Made by a program: the position numbers and the translations under genes
Notes under the pieces: generated by a model
What the model saw: only the letters and a program-made list of their open reading frames with translations
The model's database searches: none
Told to the model about the DNA's origin: nothing
Shown: positions 26,884 through 35,063 of the stretch, piece after piece
How the letters are laid out: each line of letters begins with the position of its first letter
Position numbering within the stretch: position 1 is the first letter of the stretch
Assembly: GCA_903970395.1 (NCBI GenBank)
Contig: CAJCIM010000149.1
Location: 1-44,255, forward strand
Reading direction: 5' to 3'
Length of the DNA stretch: 44,255 nucleotides
Source: Acidobacteriaceae bacterium
GTDB lineage: Bacteria > Acidobacteriota > Terriglobia > Terriglobales > Acidobacteriaceae

Positions 26884-27651
26884 GTGAACGACACACGCAA
26901 AACCAGCGGATTGAGCGGTATCCTCGGCCGCATCTGGCTCGTGCTCACCTTCGTGGTGATGGCCTACGGCTTCTACGTAGCGATGACCGCGCCGACCGAA
27001 GCCACAATGGGCAACCTCTATCGCGTCTTCTTCTACCACTTTCCGCACACCATCCTCAGCTTCGTCTTCCCGTACCTCAACTGCGTGGCCTCGCTGCTGT
27101 ACCTGTGGTGGCGGCCGCGCAACATCGAGCGCGCCAACGCAGCCGACGCCTTTGCGCTCGCCTCGGCAGAGCTGACCGTGCTCTACGCCAGCGTCGGCCT
27201 CGCCACCGGCATGTTGTGGGGACGCGCCGCATGGGGCATCTGGTGGACGTGGGACGCGCGCCTCACCACCTACCTGCTGCTGTGGCTCTCCTACGTCAGC
27301 TACCTGCTAGTGCGCCGCTTCGCCGCGCCGGGCCAGACGGCCGTCATCTCCGCGGCGCTCGCCGTCTTCGCCGCCCTCGACATCCCCATCTGCTACATGT
27401 CCATCCGCTGGTGGCGCACGCAGCATCCCGCGCCGGTCTTCGGCGGCGGTGCGGACTCCGGCATCGACCCCAGCATGTATCCCGCCGTGCTGTGGAACCT
27501 CGCCGCATGGGCTATGTGGGGCGCACTCATCCTCGGCGTACGTTACGTCGTCGAACGCCGCCGCCAGCGCATCGCTGCAGCGCGTGCCCTCGGCTACCTT
27601 GAAGGCGACCTCGCCATCAACACGCATCTGCACCAGGAGGCCACGCGATGA
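26884..27651 (+). CDS. ccmC: Cytochrome c maturation protein CcmC (haem handling protein)
   Basis: Inner-membrane protein that presents haem to CcmE at the outer face. The 255-residue protein has about six helices, the tryptophan-rich motif GIWWTWDARLT at about 118-128 that marks the haem handling family, and histidines suited to axial ligation at His55 (YHFPH) and His181 (IRWWRTQHP). The WWRTQHP form favours CcmC over CcsA. The start codon is GTG at 26884, with TAAAAT at 26871-26876 just 7 bases before it and no ribosome binding site; the transcript might be leaderless. Its stop overlaps the following ccmD-like gene (ATGA). Confidence 0.9.
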   Translation: MNDTRKTSGLSGILGRIWLVLTFVVMAYGFYVAMTAPTEATMGNLYRVFFYHFPHTILSFVFPYLNCVASLLYLWWRPRNIERANAADAFALASAELTVLYASVGLATGMLWGRAAWGIWWTWDARLTTYLLLWLSYVSYLLVRRFAAPGQTAVISAALAVFAALDIPICYMSIRWWRTQHPAPVFGGGADSGIDPSMYPAVLWNLAAWAMWGALILGVRYVVERRRQRIAAARALGYLEGDLAINTHLHQEATR

Positions 27652-27767
27652 TTCCCTTCCAAACCCTCTCGCAACGTCACCTCGTCTACGCTTACTGCGC
27701 CGTCTGGATCCTCCAGTTCGGCTACGGCCTGTGGCTGCTCATCCAGTGGCGCAAGACGAAGCCCTAA
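27648..27767 (+). CDS. CcmD-like small membrane protein
   Basis: A 39-residue protein starting at the ATGA overlap with ccmC. It has one hydrophobic helix (LVYAYCAVWILQFGYGLWLL) followed by a short basic tail (QWRKTKP). This matches CcmD-like proteins: about 40-60 residues, a tyrosine- and leucine-rich helix and a charged C-terminus, placed directly after ccmC. CcmD is needed to release holo-CcmE from the CcmABC complex. The sequence is too short for family assignment alone, so context carries the call. Confidence 0.75.
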   Translation: MIPFQTLSQRHLVYAYCAVWILQFGYGLWLLIQWRKTKP

Positions 27768-27849
27768 GCGGTTTACCGCCGCACTCGGATCAGTTTGATA
27801 CCAACGACCCAACTTGCCGAAAAGGCGACTTTGCGGGAGTGACCCGCTC

Positions 27850-28363
27850 TCACCTTCTCCGAAACCAGACTCCGGTGCCTGAATCTGGGTCTCCGACTGT
27901 CCAGTACAAGCGATAGGGCTTTGAATGTCCTGCCAGCTCTAGCCCTGCATATGAACCGGTTTGGCACGAGCCAGGATGTTCGTCTGAAACAACCGTCAAG
28001 CGAATACCGTCATCATCAGGCCCTGCCCAGCTTCCTCTCCCAGAGAGGGTACAAGTGGATGTGCCGAAGTCAGCCGGTAGATTAGCAACTGTCATCGACC
28101 CATCTGCCTGCAAGGTTAGGCTGGCAGGAGCGGGAGGTCTGCTCTCGTCCAGATGGCGTTCAGATTCCACGTAGTGACCAACAAGCTCGTCGCGTGGTGG
28201 AACCCGCCATGGGCGGTTCCAGATCGCAGGAGGGCCAAACAAAGCCCCAGCCAAGGTTGTTCGCCATGAAGAAACCCATAAGCAAGACAGGCAAGGCAAT
28301 GAGTCCAATTGGAACAAGCGCCAGCAACCACCAATTTGAAAACCGCTTGCCGAAAGCTTGCAC
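27850..28363 (-). pseudogene. Frameshifted gene for a membrane-anchored exported protein, unknown
   Basis: I do not recognise this protein. On the minus strand a GTG at 28363 opens a frame with a good membrane anchor (WWLLALVPIGLIALPVLLMGF at about residues 11-31). That frame closes at 28160, while the adjacent frame, open from about 28317 to 27850, carries a soluble domain (DELVGHYVESERHLDES through WTVGDPDSGTGVWFRRR) but starts in nonsense for a leader. A one-base slip near 28235-28255 would join them into one protein of about 170 residues with an anchor and a periplasmic domain having two or three cysteines. This may be a real inactivating frameshift or a sequencing error. Confidence 0.55.
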
Positions 28364-28397
28364 AGAAGAAGTCTAAACGGCCCGCCTTATTCCACTC

Positions 28398-28457
28398 CCT
28401 GAAAACGGTGTTTTCGGACGTTTCGCCTCATAGTTTCCGAAAACGCTACTTTTCAGG
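28398..28457. repeat. Large imperfect inverted repeat (GAAAACGGTGTTTTC family)
   Basis: Arms 28398-28418 and 28436-28457 pair over their outer and inner thirds (CTGAAAA, TTTTCGGA) with a mismatched centre and a 17-nt loop. The left arm alone is a small hairpin (GAAAAC/GTTTTC). A related unit lies at 28917-28945, on the other side of the membrane protein gene. Confidence 0.55.
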
Positions 28458-28470
28458 CTGTACGGCTAAA

Positions 28471-28878
28471 TTACCTTGCCTCTTGGCGACAGAGTGCAGC
28501 CATGATCAGAAGGACGACCGCGAGCAAGGTTGATGGAATAATCAACATCAAAGAGATTGCCGATGGTCCATGAATGTTCATGCCACCGATTGGACTTCCC
28601 ACGACGAGTGCTGCCCACGGTGCGACGAATACTATTCCGGCCATCCGGGATCGACGCGGTTTGCTGCAATGCGTAGCCCAGCCTATGCACCCTACAAATA
28701 CGAAAACAATTCCTACTAGAATGCTCATTCCAAACGCATCGTAATGATGCTCGATGAAGTCGTATCGGAAGTTGACGGCGACATCGATATAAAAAGCGGA
28801 GACCCCCAAAGCGATCAAGAAGGCCGCCGAAAGGGCCATGAGCCGCCACCATCGCGGTGCCGAGACTTCAGGATTCAT
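28471..28878 (-). CDS. Four-helix membrane protein, unknown
   Basis: I do not recognise this 135-residue product. Beginning MNPEVSAPRWWRL it has about four hydrophobic segments: ALSAAFLIALGVSAFYI, MSILVGIVFVFVGCIGW, AGIVFVAPWAALVVGS, and SLMLIIPSTLLAVVLLIMAAL. A polar loop with histidines (YDFIEHHYDAF) separates the first two. The start at 28878 is a guess: longer readings add a very basic segment and no ribosome binding site is clear. The local base composition is more AT-rich than in neighbouring genes and related palindromes lie on both sides, hinting at an acquired segment. Confidence 0.55.
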   Translation of the reverse strand: MNPEVSAPRWWRLMALSAAFLIALGVSAFYIDVAVNFRYDFIEHHYDAFGMSILVGIVFVFVGCIGWATHCSKPRRSRMAGIVFVAPWAALVVGSPIGGMNIHGPSAISLMLIIPSTLLAVVLLIMAALCRQEAR

Positions 28879-28916
28879 CCTGCCATGGTACAAGATGTAG
28901 CGTTGGCAGCCATTGC

Positions 28917-28945
28917 ATGAAAAACGGCGTTTTCGGCAACTTCGC
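28917..28945. repeat. Second copy of the GAAAACGG repeat unit
   Basis: GAAAAACGGCGTTTTCGG followed by an ACTTCGCTTAT-like tail matches the left arm and tail at 28401-28431 (GAAAACGGTGTTTTCGG then GTTTCGCCTCAT), in the same orientation. Confidence 0.5.
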
Positions 28946-29026
28946 TTATTCCGACCCACGGCTGTCCCCTACATACACTCCACCAACGTTGCACCCATAG
29001 CCGACAGTCCCTACACTCCTATAAGC

Positions 29027-30256
29027 GTGCTTTCTCTCCCATTTACTTTTGCCGAACAAAAACGGCGTCTCCTCGCGCTCGCAGCACTGGCGCTGCCCGC
29101 CCTCCTCGGCGGCTGCCATCGCTACCGCTTCCCTGTCTACCCGGCCAGCTACCATGAGTTCGCCTACGTCTCCGACGGCGCGGACAACACTGTCACCGTG
29201 CTCGATCTCGTCTACCTGCGCCGCGACCGCGTGCTGCAGGTAGGCCGCCAGCCTACAGGCATGGCCGTCAACCCGATGCGCAACGAGGTCTACGTCGCCA
29301 ACTCCGGCAGCGACTCCATCACCGTGATCGACGCAGAGAGCAACGCCGTCGTGCGCACCATCGGCGTCCATCACACGCCCTACTCGGTGGCCGTTGCGCC
29401 CGACGGCAAACGCGCCTATGTCGCCAACTCCGGCTCCAACACTGTCAGCGTCATCGACCTCGACCAGCGCCGCGAGATCGGCGTGGCCGCCACCGGCGAA
29501 GCGCCCGGCGTCGTCCGCGTTGCGCCCGACAACCGCTCGCTCGTGGTCAGCAATCGTATCGCGGGCAGCATCTCCGTCTATTCCATCCACCCCACGGACG
29601 CCGCGCACCCTCTGGAACTGCGCGACTCCTTCTCCGGCTGCCCCGGCGCGACAGACGTTGCAGTGCTGCCCGACTCCTCAAAGGCCTTCGTCGCCTGCTC
29701 CGGCGGCCACAGCGTCATGGCCGTCTGGCTCGCAGCCGATCCCGAATCCTGGCGCGGCAAGCAGGACGCCACCTTGCTGCACGATCAGTTACTCACGCTT
29801 CTCGAAGTGGGCAAGACACCCACGCACCTCGCGGTAAAGCCCGACGGCGGCGAAATCTTCTCCACCAACTTCGACTCCGACAGCATCTCGGAGATCTCCA
29901 GCTGGACCAACGAGGTGAGCGGCACCTACGTCGTGGGCTCGAAGCCCGCACGCGCCATCATCAGCCGCGACGACTCCAGCCTGTGGGTCACCGACTTCGG
30001 CTCGGACTCCGCAACGATGTACTCCATCGACGACGGCCGCGCAGCCTCCAGCGTCCACACCGGCTCACGCCCCGACGCCCTCGCGTTCTCCACCGACGAG
30101 CACCTGCTGCTGGTCACCGACGCCGGTTCCGCCGACGTCGCCGTTATCCGCATGGTGGACCAGAACGGCCCAACCCTCTTCACCCTGCTCCCCGCCGGCG
30201 GCCAGCCCAACGACATCGTCGTGAAGCAGTTCAACGCCCACCTCGCAGCGCATTAG
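29027..30256 (+). CDS. YVTN-family beta-propeller lipoprotein
   Basis: Exported seven-bladed-type propeller protein of 409 residues. A lipoprotein signal ends in the lipobox LGGC with Cys30. Repeats of about 42 residues follow, with the YVTN-like signature visible several times: VYVANSGSDSITVID, AYVANSGSNTVSVIDL, IFSTNFDSDSISEI, LWVTDFGSDSATMYS and LLVTDAGSADVAVI. Such proteins are surface-layer or binding proteins of mostly unknown ligand. GTG 29027 is preferred because it places a standard lipoprotein signal at the N-terminus; earlier in-frame codons would begin inside the palindromic repeat. No ribosome binding site is seen. It is transcribed alone and faces yihY across a repeat element. 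Confidence 0.85.
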   Translation: MLSLPFTFAEQKRRLLALAALALPALLGGCHRYRFPVYPASYHEFAYVSDGADNTVTVLDLVYLRRDRVLQVGRQPTGMAVNPMRNEVYVANSGSDSITVIDAESNAVVRTIGVHHTPYSVAVAPDGKRAYVANSGSNTVSVIDLDQRREIGVAATGEAPGVVRVAPDNRSLVVSNRIAGSISVYSIHPTDAAHPLELRDSFSGCPGATDVAVLPDSSKAFVACSGGHSVMAVWLAADPESWRGKQDATLLHDQLLTLLEVGKTPTHLAVKPDGGEIFSTNFDSDSISEISSWTNEVSGTYVVGSKPARAIISRDDSSLWVTDFGSDSATMYSIDDGRAASSVHTGSRPDALAFSTDEHLLLVTDAGSADVAVIRMVDQNGPTLFTLLPAGGQPNDIVVKQFNAHLAAH

Positions 30257-30360
30257 GTAGCGTCTGATAAATCGGAGATACTCACCAGCACCGCAGAATG
30301 GGTTCTTCTCTAAAGCAATCGATCCATAATCAGCCCCTCTGTCCATTCGTCAGATACTGC

Positions 30361-30748
30361 TGGCCCCCACCGCTCCCGTGGCGAAACTTGGCTAACTTCG
30401 CGCCCTTGGCGGGAGAGCCTTTTGCTGTCAAGCCCTCAGCACCCTTTAAGCCCCACAACCACAACAAAATAAACCAGATACCCTCGGAAACGAAAAGCAT
30501 ATTCTCCTCCGCAGCCTGCTATCCTTAACTCAGGGGGGAAGAAAACCGGACATCTGGGACGAAGCAGGACTCAGCTCGATAGCGCTAGCAGGCAGTTCAC
30601 TATCCTTTATCCCCTGCCCATTATCCCCTTTGCCTGCAATATCATACCCGCAACCAGCGCAGAATCAGCCACTTACCCCCGGGATACCCCCGTAAGTGAC
30701 TGATTCTTCTCAAGCGGCCAAAAACGAAGGGAGGGGGGAGGGGTGGAG
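30361..30748 (+). repeat. Composite intergenic repeat, copy A
   Basis: The gap between YVTN lipoprotein and yihY stop codons is filled by a non-coding element shared, in inverted orientation, with 42836-43199. Shared landmarks: an identical block at 30391-30411 (matching 43150-43170), a run of partial matches around TGTCAAGCC and AAGCAT, an identical 16-base block at 30635-30650 (matching 42931-42946), a palindrome with 15-bp arms (30662-30676 with 30692-30706, one mismatch), then a TTTT-containing and C-rich tract that ends at the yihY stop. No coding potential is seen. The remaining 30257-30360 shows nothing clear. Confidence 0.7.
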
Positions 30749-31693
30749 CTACGCCGTCGCCTCGCGCTTCAGGTCGGCCACACGCGTCTCGCGCAGCGCC
30801 TCTCGGGTCGCCGAGACGTACGCTCCAGCCAGCAACAGCAGCCCTGAGATGAACGCCCACATCATCAGTCCGACCGAGACGTAGAACGGCCCATACACCG
30901 CATGGAAGTCCAGATGCGGCAGCGCGAGGATGTAGAGATACTTCGCCACCTCCCAGATAACGCCCATCACGATAGCCGTAGGCAGCACAGCACGCGCCGG
31001 AATCTTCCGGTTCGGAAGCCCCCAGTAGATGAGGAAGAACAGTCCGACGCTGGCGAGGCCAGCACAGATCTTCAGGAAGCTGTCGCCAACGAAGTTGAAG
31101 ATGAAGTTGTCCGTATGTCCTATGAAGACCCACTCAAGAATCGACCGCTGAGCAGCGGAGAGCGCAATCGACGCCATCGCCAGCAGCGCCACGCCGACCG
31201 CCAGCCCGAGCGAGACTAACTGATTCTCGAGATAAGAACGGTTCTTCTTCACGCCCCAGACGCTGTTGAGAGCAACCTCCAGCGGAAGGAAGACGCCAGT
31301 CGCCGTAATGAAGAGCATCACCAGCGAGAAGACGCGTGTTTTGGTATGTGCAAACGCCAGCGCCCGCATGCTACGCATCACGAACTCCTGGTTGCTCGGG
31401 AGGAAGTTCGTCATCATCTCGCTCACGACATCGACCATCCGCGAAGAGTGGAAGACGCGTTGCGCCAGCGTGAGCAGCAACACGATGAACGGAAACAGCG
31501 ACAGAATTACCTGCGCCGCAACGGAGAACGCGTAGGTGTGAACCTCCGTACGCGTCATGTATCGCGCCAGCGCCATCACCTGCTCGAACGTTCCGGATTC
31601 GGCCACGCGCGGCTGCAAGACCGGCTCGGCCGGTTCGGTGGTGAGAGACACGTTTGCGGCATTGGTCGAGAGACTGTTCTCGCTGGAGGACAT
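30749..31693 (-). CDS. YihY/UPF0761-family membrane protein
   Basis: Integral inner-membrane protein of 314 residues in the YihY family (formerly mislabelled ribonuclease BN or BrkB). An N-terminal soluble stretch of about 45 residues is followed by around six helices, with the conserved AFSVAAQVILSLFPFIVLLLT segment, FLPLEVALNSVWGVKKNRSY, and GLPNRKIPARAVLPTAIVMG before helix 5. Function is unknown; some members are proposed transporters. It begins 9 bases after queG on the same strand, so the two are probably co-transcribed, although queG context does not explain a role. Confidence 0.88.
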   Translation of the reverse strand: MSSSENSLSTNAANVSLTTEPAEPVLQPRVAESGTFEQVMALARYMTRTEVHTYAFSVAAQVILSLFPFIVLLLTLAQRVFHSSRMVDVVSEMMTNFLPSNQEFVMRSMRALAFAHTKTRVFSLVMLFITATGVFLPLEVALNSVWGVKKNRSYLENQLVSLGLAVGVALLAMASIALSAAQRSILEWVFIGHTDNFIFNFVGDSFLKICAGLASVGLFFLIYWGLPNRKIPARAVLPTAIVMGVIWEVAKYLYILALPHLDFHAVYGPFYVSVGLMMWAFISGLLLLAGAYVSATREALRETRVADLKREATA

Positions 31694-31702
31694 AGATACA
31701 GT

Positions 31703-32839
31703 CTACTTGTCCGGCGAAAGGCGCAGCTGAGTTGCAGCCCAGGAAGCCGACTCAGCCAGCACCGGATCGTCGCCCGCAGCCCATACATCGAGCTGAGCGA
31801 GGAATCGCTGCTCGCCGCTGTTGCCCATCGCAATGGCAACGTTGCGCAGCAACCGCTTGCGCCGCGTTCGCTCCAGCGGCGACTGACGGAAGAGCCGGTT
31901 GAACGCCGGTCCGTCGAGCGCCGCGAGCCAATCCAGCGCAGGATTGACGAGCTCGCGGCGCGCCGGAAGCGCTCCTCCAACAGAAACCGGCGCGCGACGG
32001 TTCCACGGACAGACATCCTGACAGATATCGCAGCCGAAGACCTGCCTTCCCATCGGCGCACGCAGCTCTTCGGGGATGCTTCCCTTCTTCTCGATGGTCA
32101 GGTACGCAATGCAGCGCGTGGCATCCATCTGCCGTGTGCCGCCGATCGGCGCCAGCGCGTCCGTCGGACACGCATCGATGCAGCGTGTGCAACTGCCGCA
32201 TCTGTCCGCAGCTGGAACGCTCGCGGCGGAGGCTTCGAGCGCCAGCGAGGTGACAATCACGCCCAGCAGCAACCACGAACCCTGCTGCTGATGGATGATG
32301 CAGGTGTTCCGGCCGATCCAGCCAACGCCCGCTCGCGCTGCGTAGTCGCGCTCCAGCAGCGGTCCGGTATCGACGTAACAGCGCGTCTCGCACTGCGGGT
32401 AACGTTCGCGCAACTCTGCCTCGACAGCACGCAGTTGGTCGAGCAGAACATCATGGTAGTCGCTGCCCGGATAGCTCCCGTTCGCAGCCTCGCCCGTCTT
32501 GCCACTCCACGCATAACGCGCAATCCATCCTGCGCCACTCGGAGCAGGCTCGATGGAACGCGGCGCATCGGCGTTGTAGTTCACCGCGCAAACGATCACC
32601 GATTGTGCCCAGGGCATCGAGCGGCGCAGATCGCCACGCACCAATTGACCGTCAGCGTCGGCTCGCTTCAGGTACTCCATCTCACCAGCGTGACCGGCAG
32701 CGATCCAGTCCGCGAACCGCTGCTCTGAAGCTGCATGCTCCGCAGCAGCGCCAGAGACAGTTACGACGCCCGCCAGATCGAAGCCCGCCGCGCAGGCACG
32801 CTGCTCGATCCACTTACGGTCTGTGACGGAGAGAACCAT
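31703..32839 (-). CDS. queG: Epoxyqueuosine reductase QueG
   Basis: Cobalamin- and iron-sulfur-dependent enzyme for the last step of queuosine synthesis, reducing epoxyqueuosine to queuosine in the wobble position of tRNA. The 378-residue protein has the N-terminal DUF1730 region, the catalytic aspartate in YVDTGP (Asp157), the GWIGRNTCII block, and two ferredoxin-like cysteine sets: C214, C217, C220, C224 (CGSCTRCIDAC) and C270, C273, C277 with C243 (CDICQDVCPWN). The C-terminal HEAT-like helices follow. It is divergent from the multicopper oxidase gene across about 63 bases and followed closely by yihY. Confidence 0.95.
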   Translation of the reverse strand: MVLSVTDRKWIEQRACAAGFDLAGVVTVSGAAAEHAASEQRFADWIAAGHAGEMEYLKRADADGQLVRGDLRRSMPWAQSVIVCAVNYNADAPRSIEPAPSGAGWIARYAWSGKTGEAANGSYPGSDYHDVLLDQLRAVEAELRERYPQCETRCYVDTGPLLERDYAARAGVGWIGRNTCIIHQQQGSWLLLGVIVTSLALEASAASVPAADRCGSCTRCIDACPTDALAPIGGTRQMDATRCIAYLTIEKKGSIPEELRAPMGRQVFGCDICQDVCPWNRRAPVSVGGALPARRELVNPALDWLAALDGPAFNRLFRQSPLERTRRKRLLRNVAIAMGNSGEQRFLAQLDVWAAGDDPVLAESASWAATQLRLSPDK

Positions 32840-32902
32840 ACCTCGACATCATCGCATCGTCGCAGAGCGGATGACATACTAGACATAGGAGATGCGAACC
32901 AC

Positions 32903-34240
32903 GTGCTGACCCGCAGAGGATTTCTACAGCTATCAGGTATGACAGCCGCTGCTGCCACCATGCCAGCCCAGCCGCAGGCGGCTGCGCCGGATGTCTCCAT
33001 CGGGATCGCACCGTATCTCGTGGAAGCATCACCCAAACACCGCTTCCAGACCGTTGCTTACAACGGCCAGGTTCCTGGCCCGTTGCTACGGTTGAAGCAG
33101 GGTCGCGAGGTCTCGGTGGAGATCCGCAATCGCACCGCAGACCCCGAGGTGCTGCACTGGCACGGCCTCTACCTGCCGCCGGAGATCGACGGCGCGATGG
33201 AAGAAGGAACGCCGATGATCGCGCCCGGAGCGACAACGCGCTATCGCATGACGCCTGATCCGGCTGGCTTTCGCTGGTATCACACGCACACCTTCGCCGG
33301 GAAAGACCTGCACAAAGCCGGTTACGGTGGCCAGCACGGCTTCCTGCTGATCGAGCCGCCTGACAATCCCGCACGCTACGACCGCGAGGTCTTCCTTGGC
33401 CTGCACGATTGGGGCGGACGGTTCGAAGGCGGCGACGACGGGTTCATGAACCCTGTCTATGACGCCTCCACAATCAACGGCAAGATGCTGGGTTTCGGCG
33501 AGCCTGTCCGCGTGAAGGCTGGCGAACGTGTACTGATGCACATCCTCAACTCCAGCCCGACAGAGGTTCACTGGATTGCACTGGCTGGACACACGTTCCA
33601 GGTCGTCGCGCTGGATGGCAACGATCTGGCCAAGCCGCAAACGCTGGAGATGCTGCGCTTGGCACCCGCTGAACGTGTAAGCGCCGTGGTAGAGATGAAT
33701 GCGCCCGGAATTTGGGTCCTCGGCGAAGTGCGCAAGCATGTGCAGGCTGCTGGAATGGGTATTGTTGTGGAGTACGCTGGTGCCACCGGCAAGCCAAAGT
33801 GGATACAGCCAGAGAGTCTCGTGTGGGATTACGAGCGCTTCGCAACTCCTGCCAAGACAGACATCGACCATGAGACGATCGAACTGACGATTGACTCGCT
33901 CTTCAAAGGCCATGGAGCCGAAGAGCAGTGGCTCATCAACGGCAAAAGCTATCCACATACCGATGAGCCAGTGCTGCATGCTGGACGGCGGTATCGGCTC
34001 ATCCTGAAGAACCTGAGCATGGACGATCACCCAGTCCATCTGCACCGGCACACCTTCGAGGTGAAGCGCATCGACGATGGCTCCGAGTTGAGCGGCTTGC
34101 AGAAGGACGTCGTTTTGATTCACGCAAAGAACACGACTGAGATCGAGTTCGTAGCAAATCATCCCGGCGCAACATTACTACATTGTCATCAACAAGACCA
34201 CATGGATCGCGGTTTTATGATGCTCTTTCGCTATGCTTAA
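32903..34240 (+). CDS. Tat-exported multicopper oxidase
   Basis: Laccase-like enzyme that oxidises a substrate (metal ion or phenolic) and reduces oxygen to water in the periplasm. The 445-residue form begins with a twin-arginine signal (LTRRGFLQLSGMTAAAAT). Copper-binding motifs are complete: HWH at 85-87, HTH at 127-129, the HPVHLHRH set near 385, and HCHQQDH at 427-433 followed by Met439 as type 1 copper ligand. The start is GTG 32903 with AGGAG 11 bases upstream; a longer reading from 32735 would overlap queG divergently and hide the Tat signal. The stop is only 3 bases before the next gene. The substrate, copper, manganese, iron or phenolics, is not readable. Confidence 0.9.
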   Translation: MLTRRGFLQLSGMTAAAATMPAQPQAAAPDVSIGIAPYLVEASPKHRFQTVAYNGQVPGPLLRLKQGREVSVEIRNRTADPEVLHWHGLYLPPEIDGAMEEGTPMIAPGATTRYRMTPDPAGFRWYHTHTFAGKDLHKAGYGGQHGFLLIEPPDNPARYDREVFLGLHDWGGRFEGGDDGFMNPVYDASTINGKMLGFGEPVRVKAGERVLMHILNSSPTEVHWIALAGHTFQVVALDGNDLAKPQTLEMLRLAPAERVSAVVEMNAPGIWVLGEVRKHVQAAGMGIVVEYAGATGKPKWIQPESLVWDYERFATPAKTDIDHETIELTIDSLFKGHGAEEQWLINGKSYPHTDEPVLHAGRRYRLILKNLSMDDHPVHLHRHTFEVKRIDDGSELSGLQKDVVLIHAKNTTEIEFVANHPGATLLHCHQQDHMDRGFMMLFRYA

Positions 34241-34243
34241 GAC

Positions 34244-35053
34244 ATGAGGATGAACAAGGTCTGGTTGTCGGTGATGCTTTGGGGAATTGCACTGTTTAGC
34301 GGCGCTTCGCTGTGCGCTCAGGGCAACTACGAGATTCAGGTATACGGCTCTGAGACCGTTGCGCCGAAGAACCTGATGGTGGAGTTACACTCCAACTTCA
34401 CACCGGACGGACAGAAGAATGTCATCGACAGCGTATATCCGACAAACCACCAGGAACACGAGACGCTGGAGCTTACCGAAGGCATCACGGATTGGTCGGA
34501 GATTGGGTTATACGTCTTCACCAGCGAACAGGATGGACACGGCGTGCAATGGGTCGGCGATCATCTTCGTCCACGCGTGCGTGTTCCTCCGAGCTGGCAT
34601 TGGCCTGTCGGAGTCAGTGTCTCGACAGAGATCGGCTATCAGCGCGCGGTCTACTCGCCCGACACCTGGACGTGGGAGATTCGCCCCATCCTCGACAAGC
34701 AGATCGGACGCTGGTACCTGGCCTTCAACCCAGCGCTGGAACGCACCTGGCACGGACCCGATGTGAAGCAAGGCGTCGGCTTCTCCCCTGCGGCGAAAGC
34801 AGGCTACGACTTTACCAAGGTGATCAACGCGGGCTTCGAGTACTACGCCGACTATTGCAGCATCACATCGCCTTGCGGCGTGCACGACCAACAGCAACAG
34901 CTGTTTGCCGTGACTGATCTGAATGTATCGCCTGATTGGGAGATCAACGTCGGCGTAGGAGTTGGACCGACGGCCGGTACCGATCACTGGATCGTGAAGG
35001 GCATCCTCGGCCGACGGTTTGATTGGGGCAAGAAGAAGTCTGAGGTGCAGTAG
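34244..35053 (+). CDS. Predicted outer-membrane beta-barrel protein, unknown function
   Basis: A 269-residue exported protein with a signal peptide (MNKVWLSVMLWGIALFSGASLCAQ). After it come alternating hydrophobic/polar strands with aromatic girdles (IGLYVFTSE, PVGVSVSTEIGYQR, WTWEIRPILDKQIGRWYLAFNPALE, AAKAGYDFTKVINAGFEYYADY, DLNVSPDWEINVGVGVGP, DHWIVKGILGRRFDW). The pattern fits a beta-barrel of about ten strands, with a terminal aromatic residue displaced by a charged tail. I do not recognise a named family. It starts 3 bases after the multicopper oxidase stop, so the two are coupled; a joint role in metal or phenolic handling across the envelope is likely but inferred. Confidence 0.75.
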   Translation: MRMNKVWLSVMLWGIALFSGASLCAQGNYEIQVYGSETVAPKNLMVELHSNFTPDGQKNVIDSVYPTNHQEHETLELTEGITDWSEIGLYVFTSEQDGHGVQWVGDHLRPRVRVPPSWHWPVGVSVSTEIGYQRAVYSPDTWTWEIRPILDKQIGRWYLAFNPALERTWHGPDVKQGVGFSPAAKAGYDFTKVINAGFEYYADYCSITSPCGVHDQQQQLFAVTDLNVSPDWEINVGVGVGPTAGTDHWIVKGILGRRFDWGKKKSEVQ

Positions 35054-35063
35054 CTACTCGTAA

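Noticed and set aside
30298-30528. A 76-codon open frame inside intergenic repeat copy A
   Set aside because: The frame is not kept in the inverted copy B and there is no ribosome binding site or family signature.
31346-32728. A 460-codon open frame on the plus strand
   Set aside because: It runs across parts of yihY and queG in antisense and its product is Arg/His-rich low-complexity sequence.
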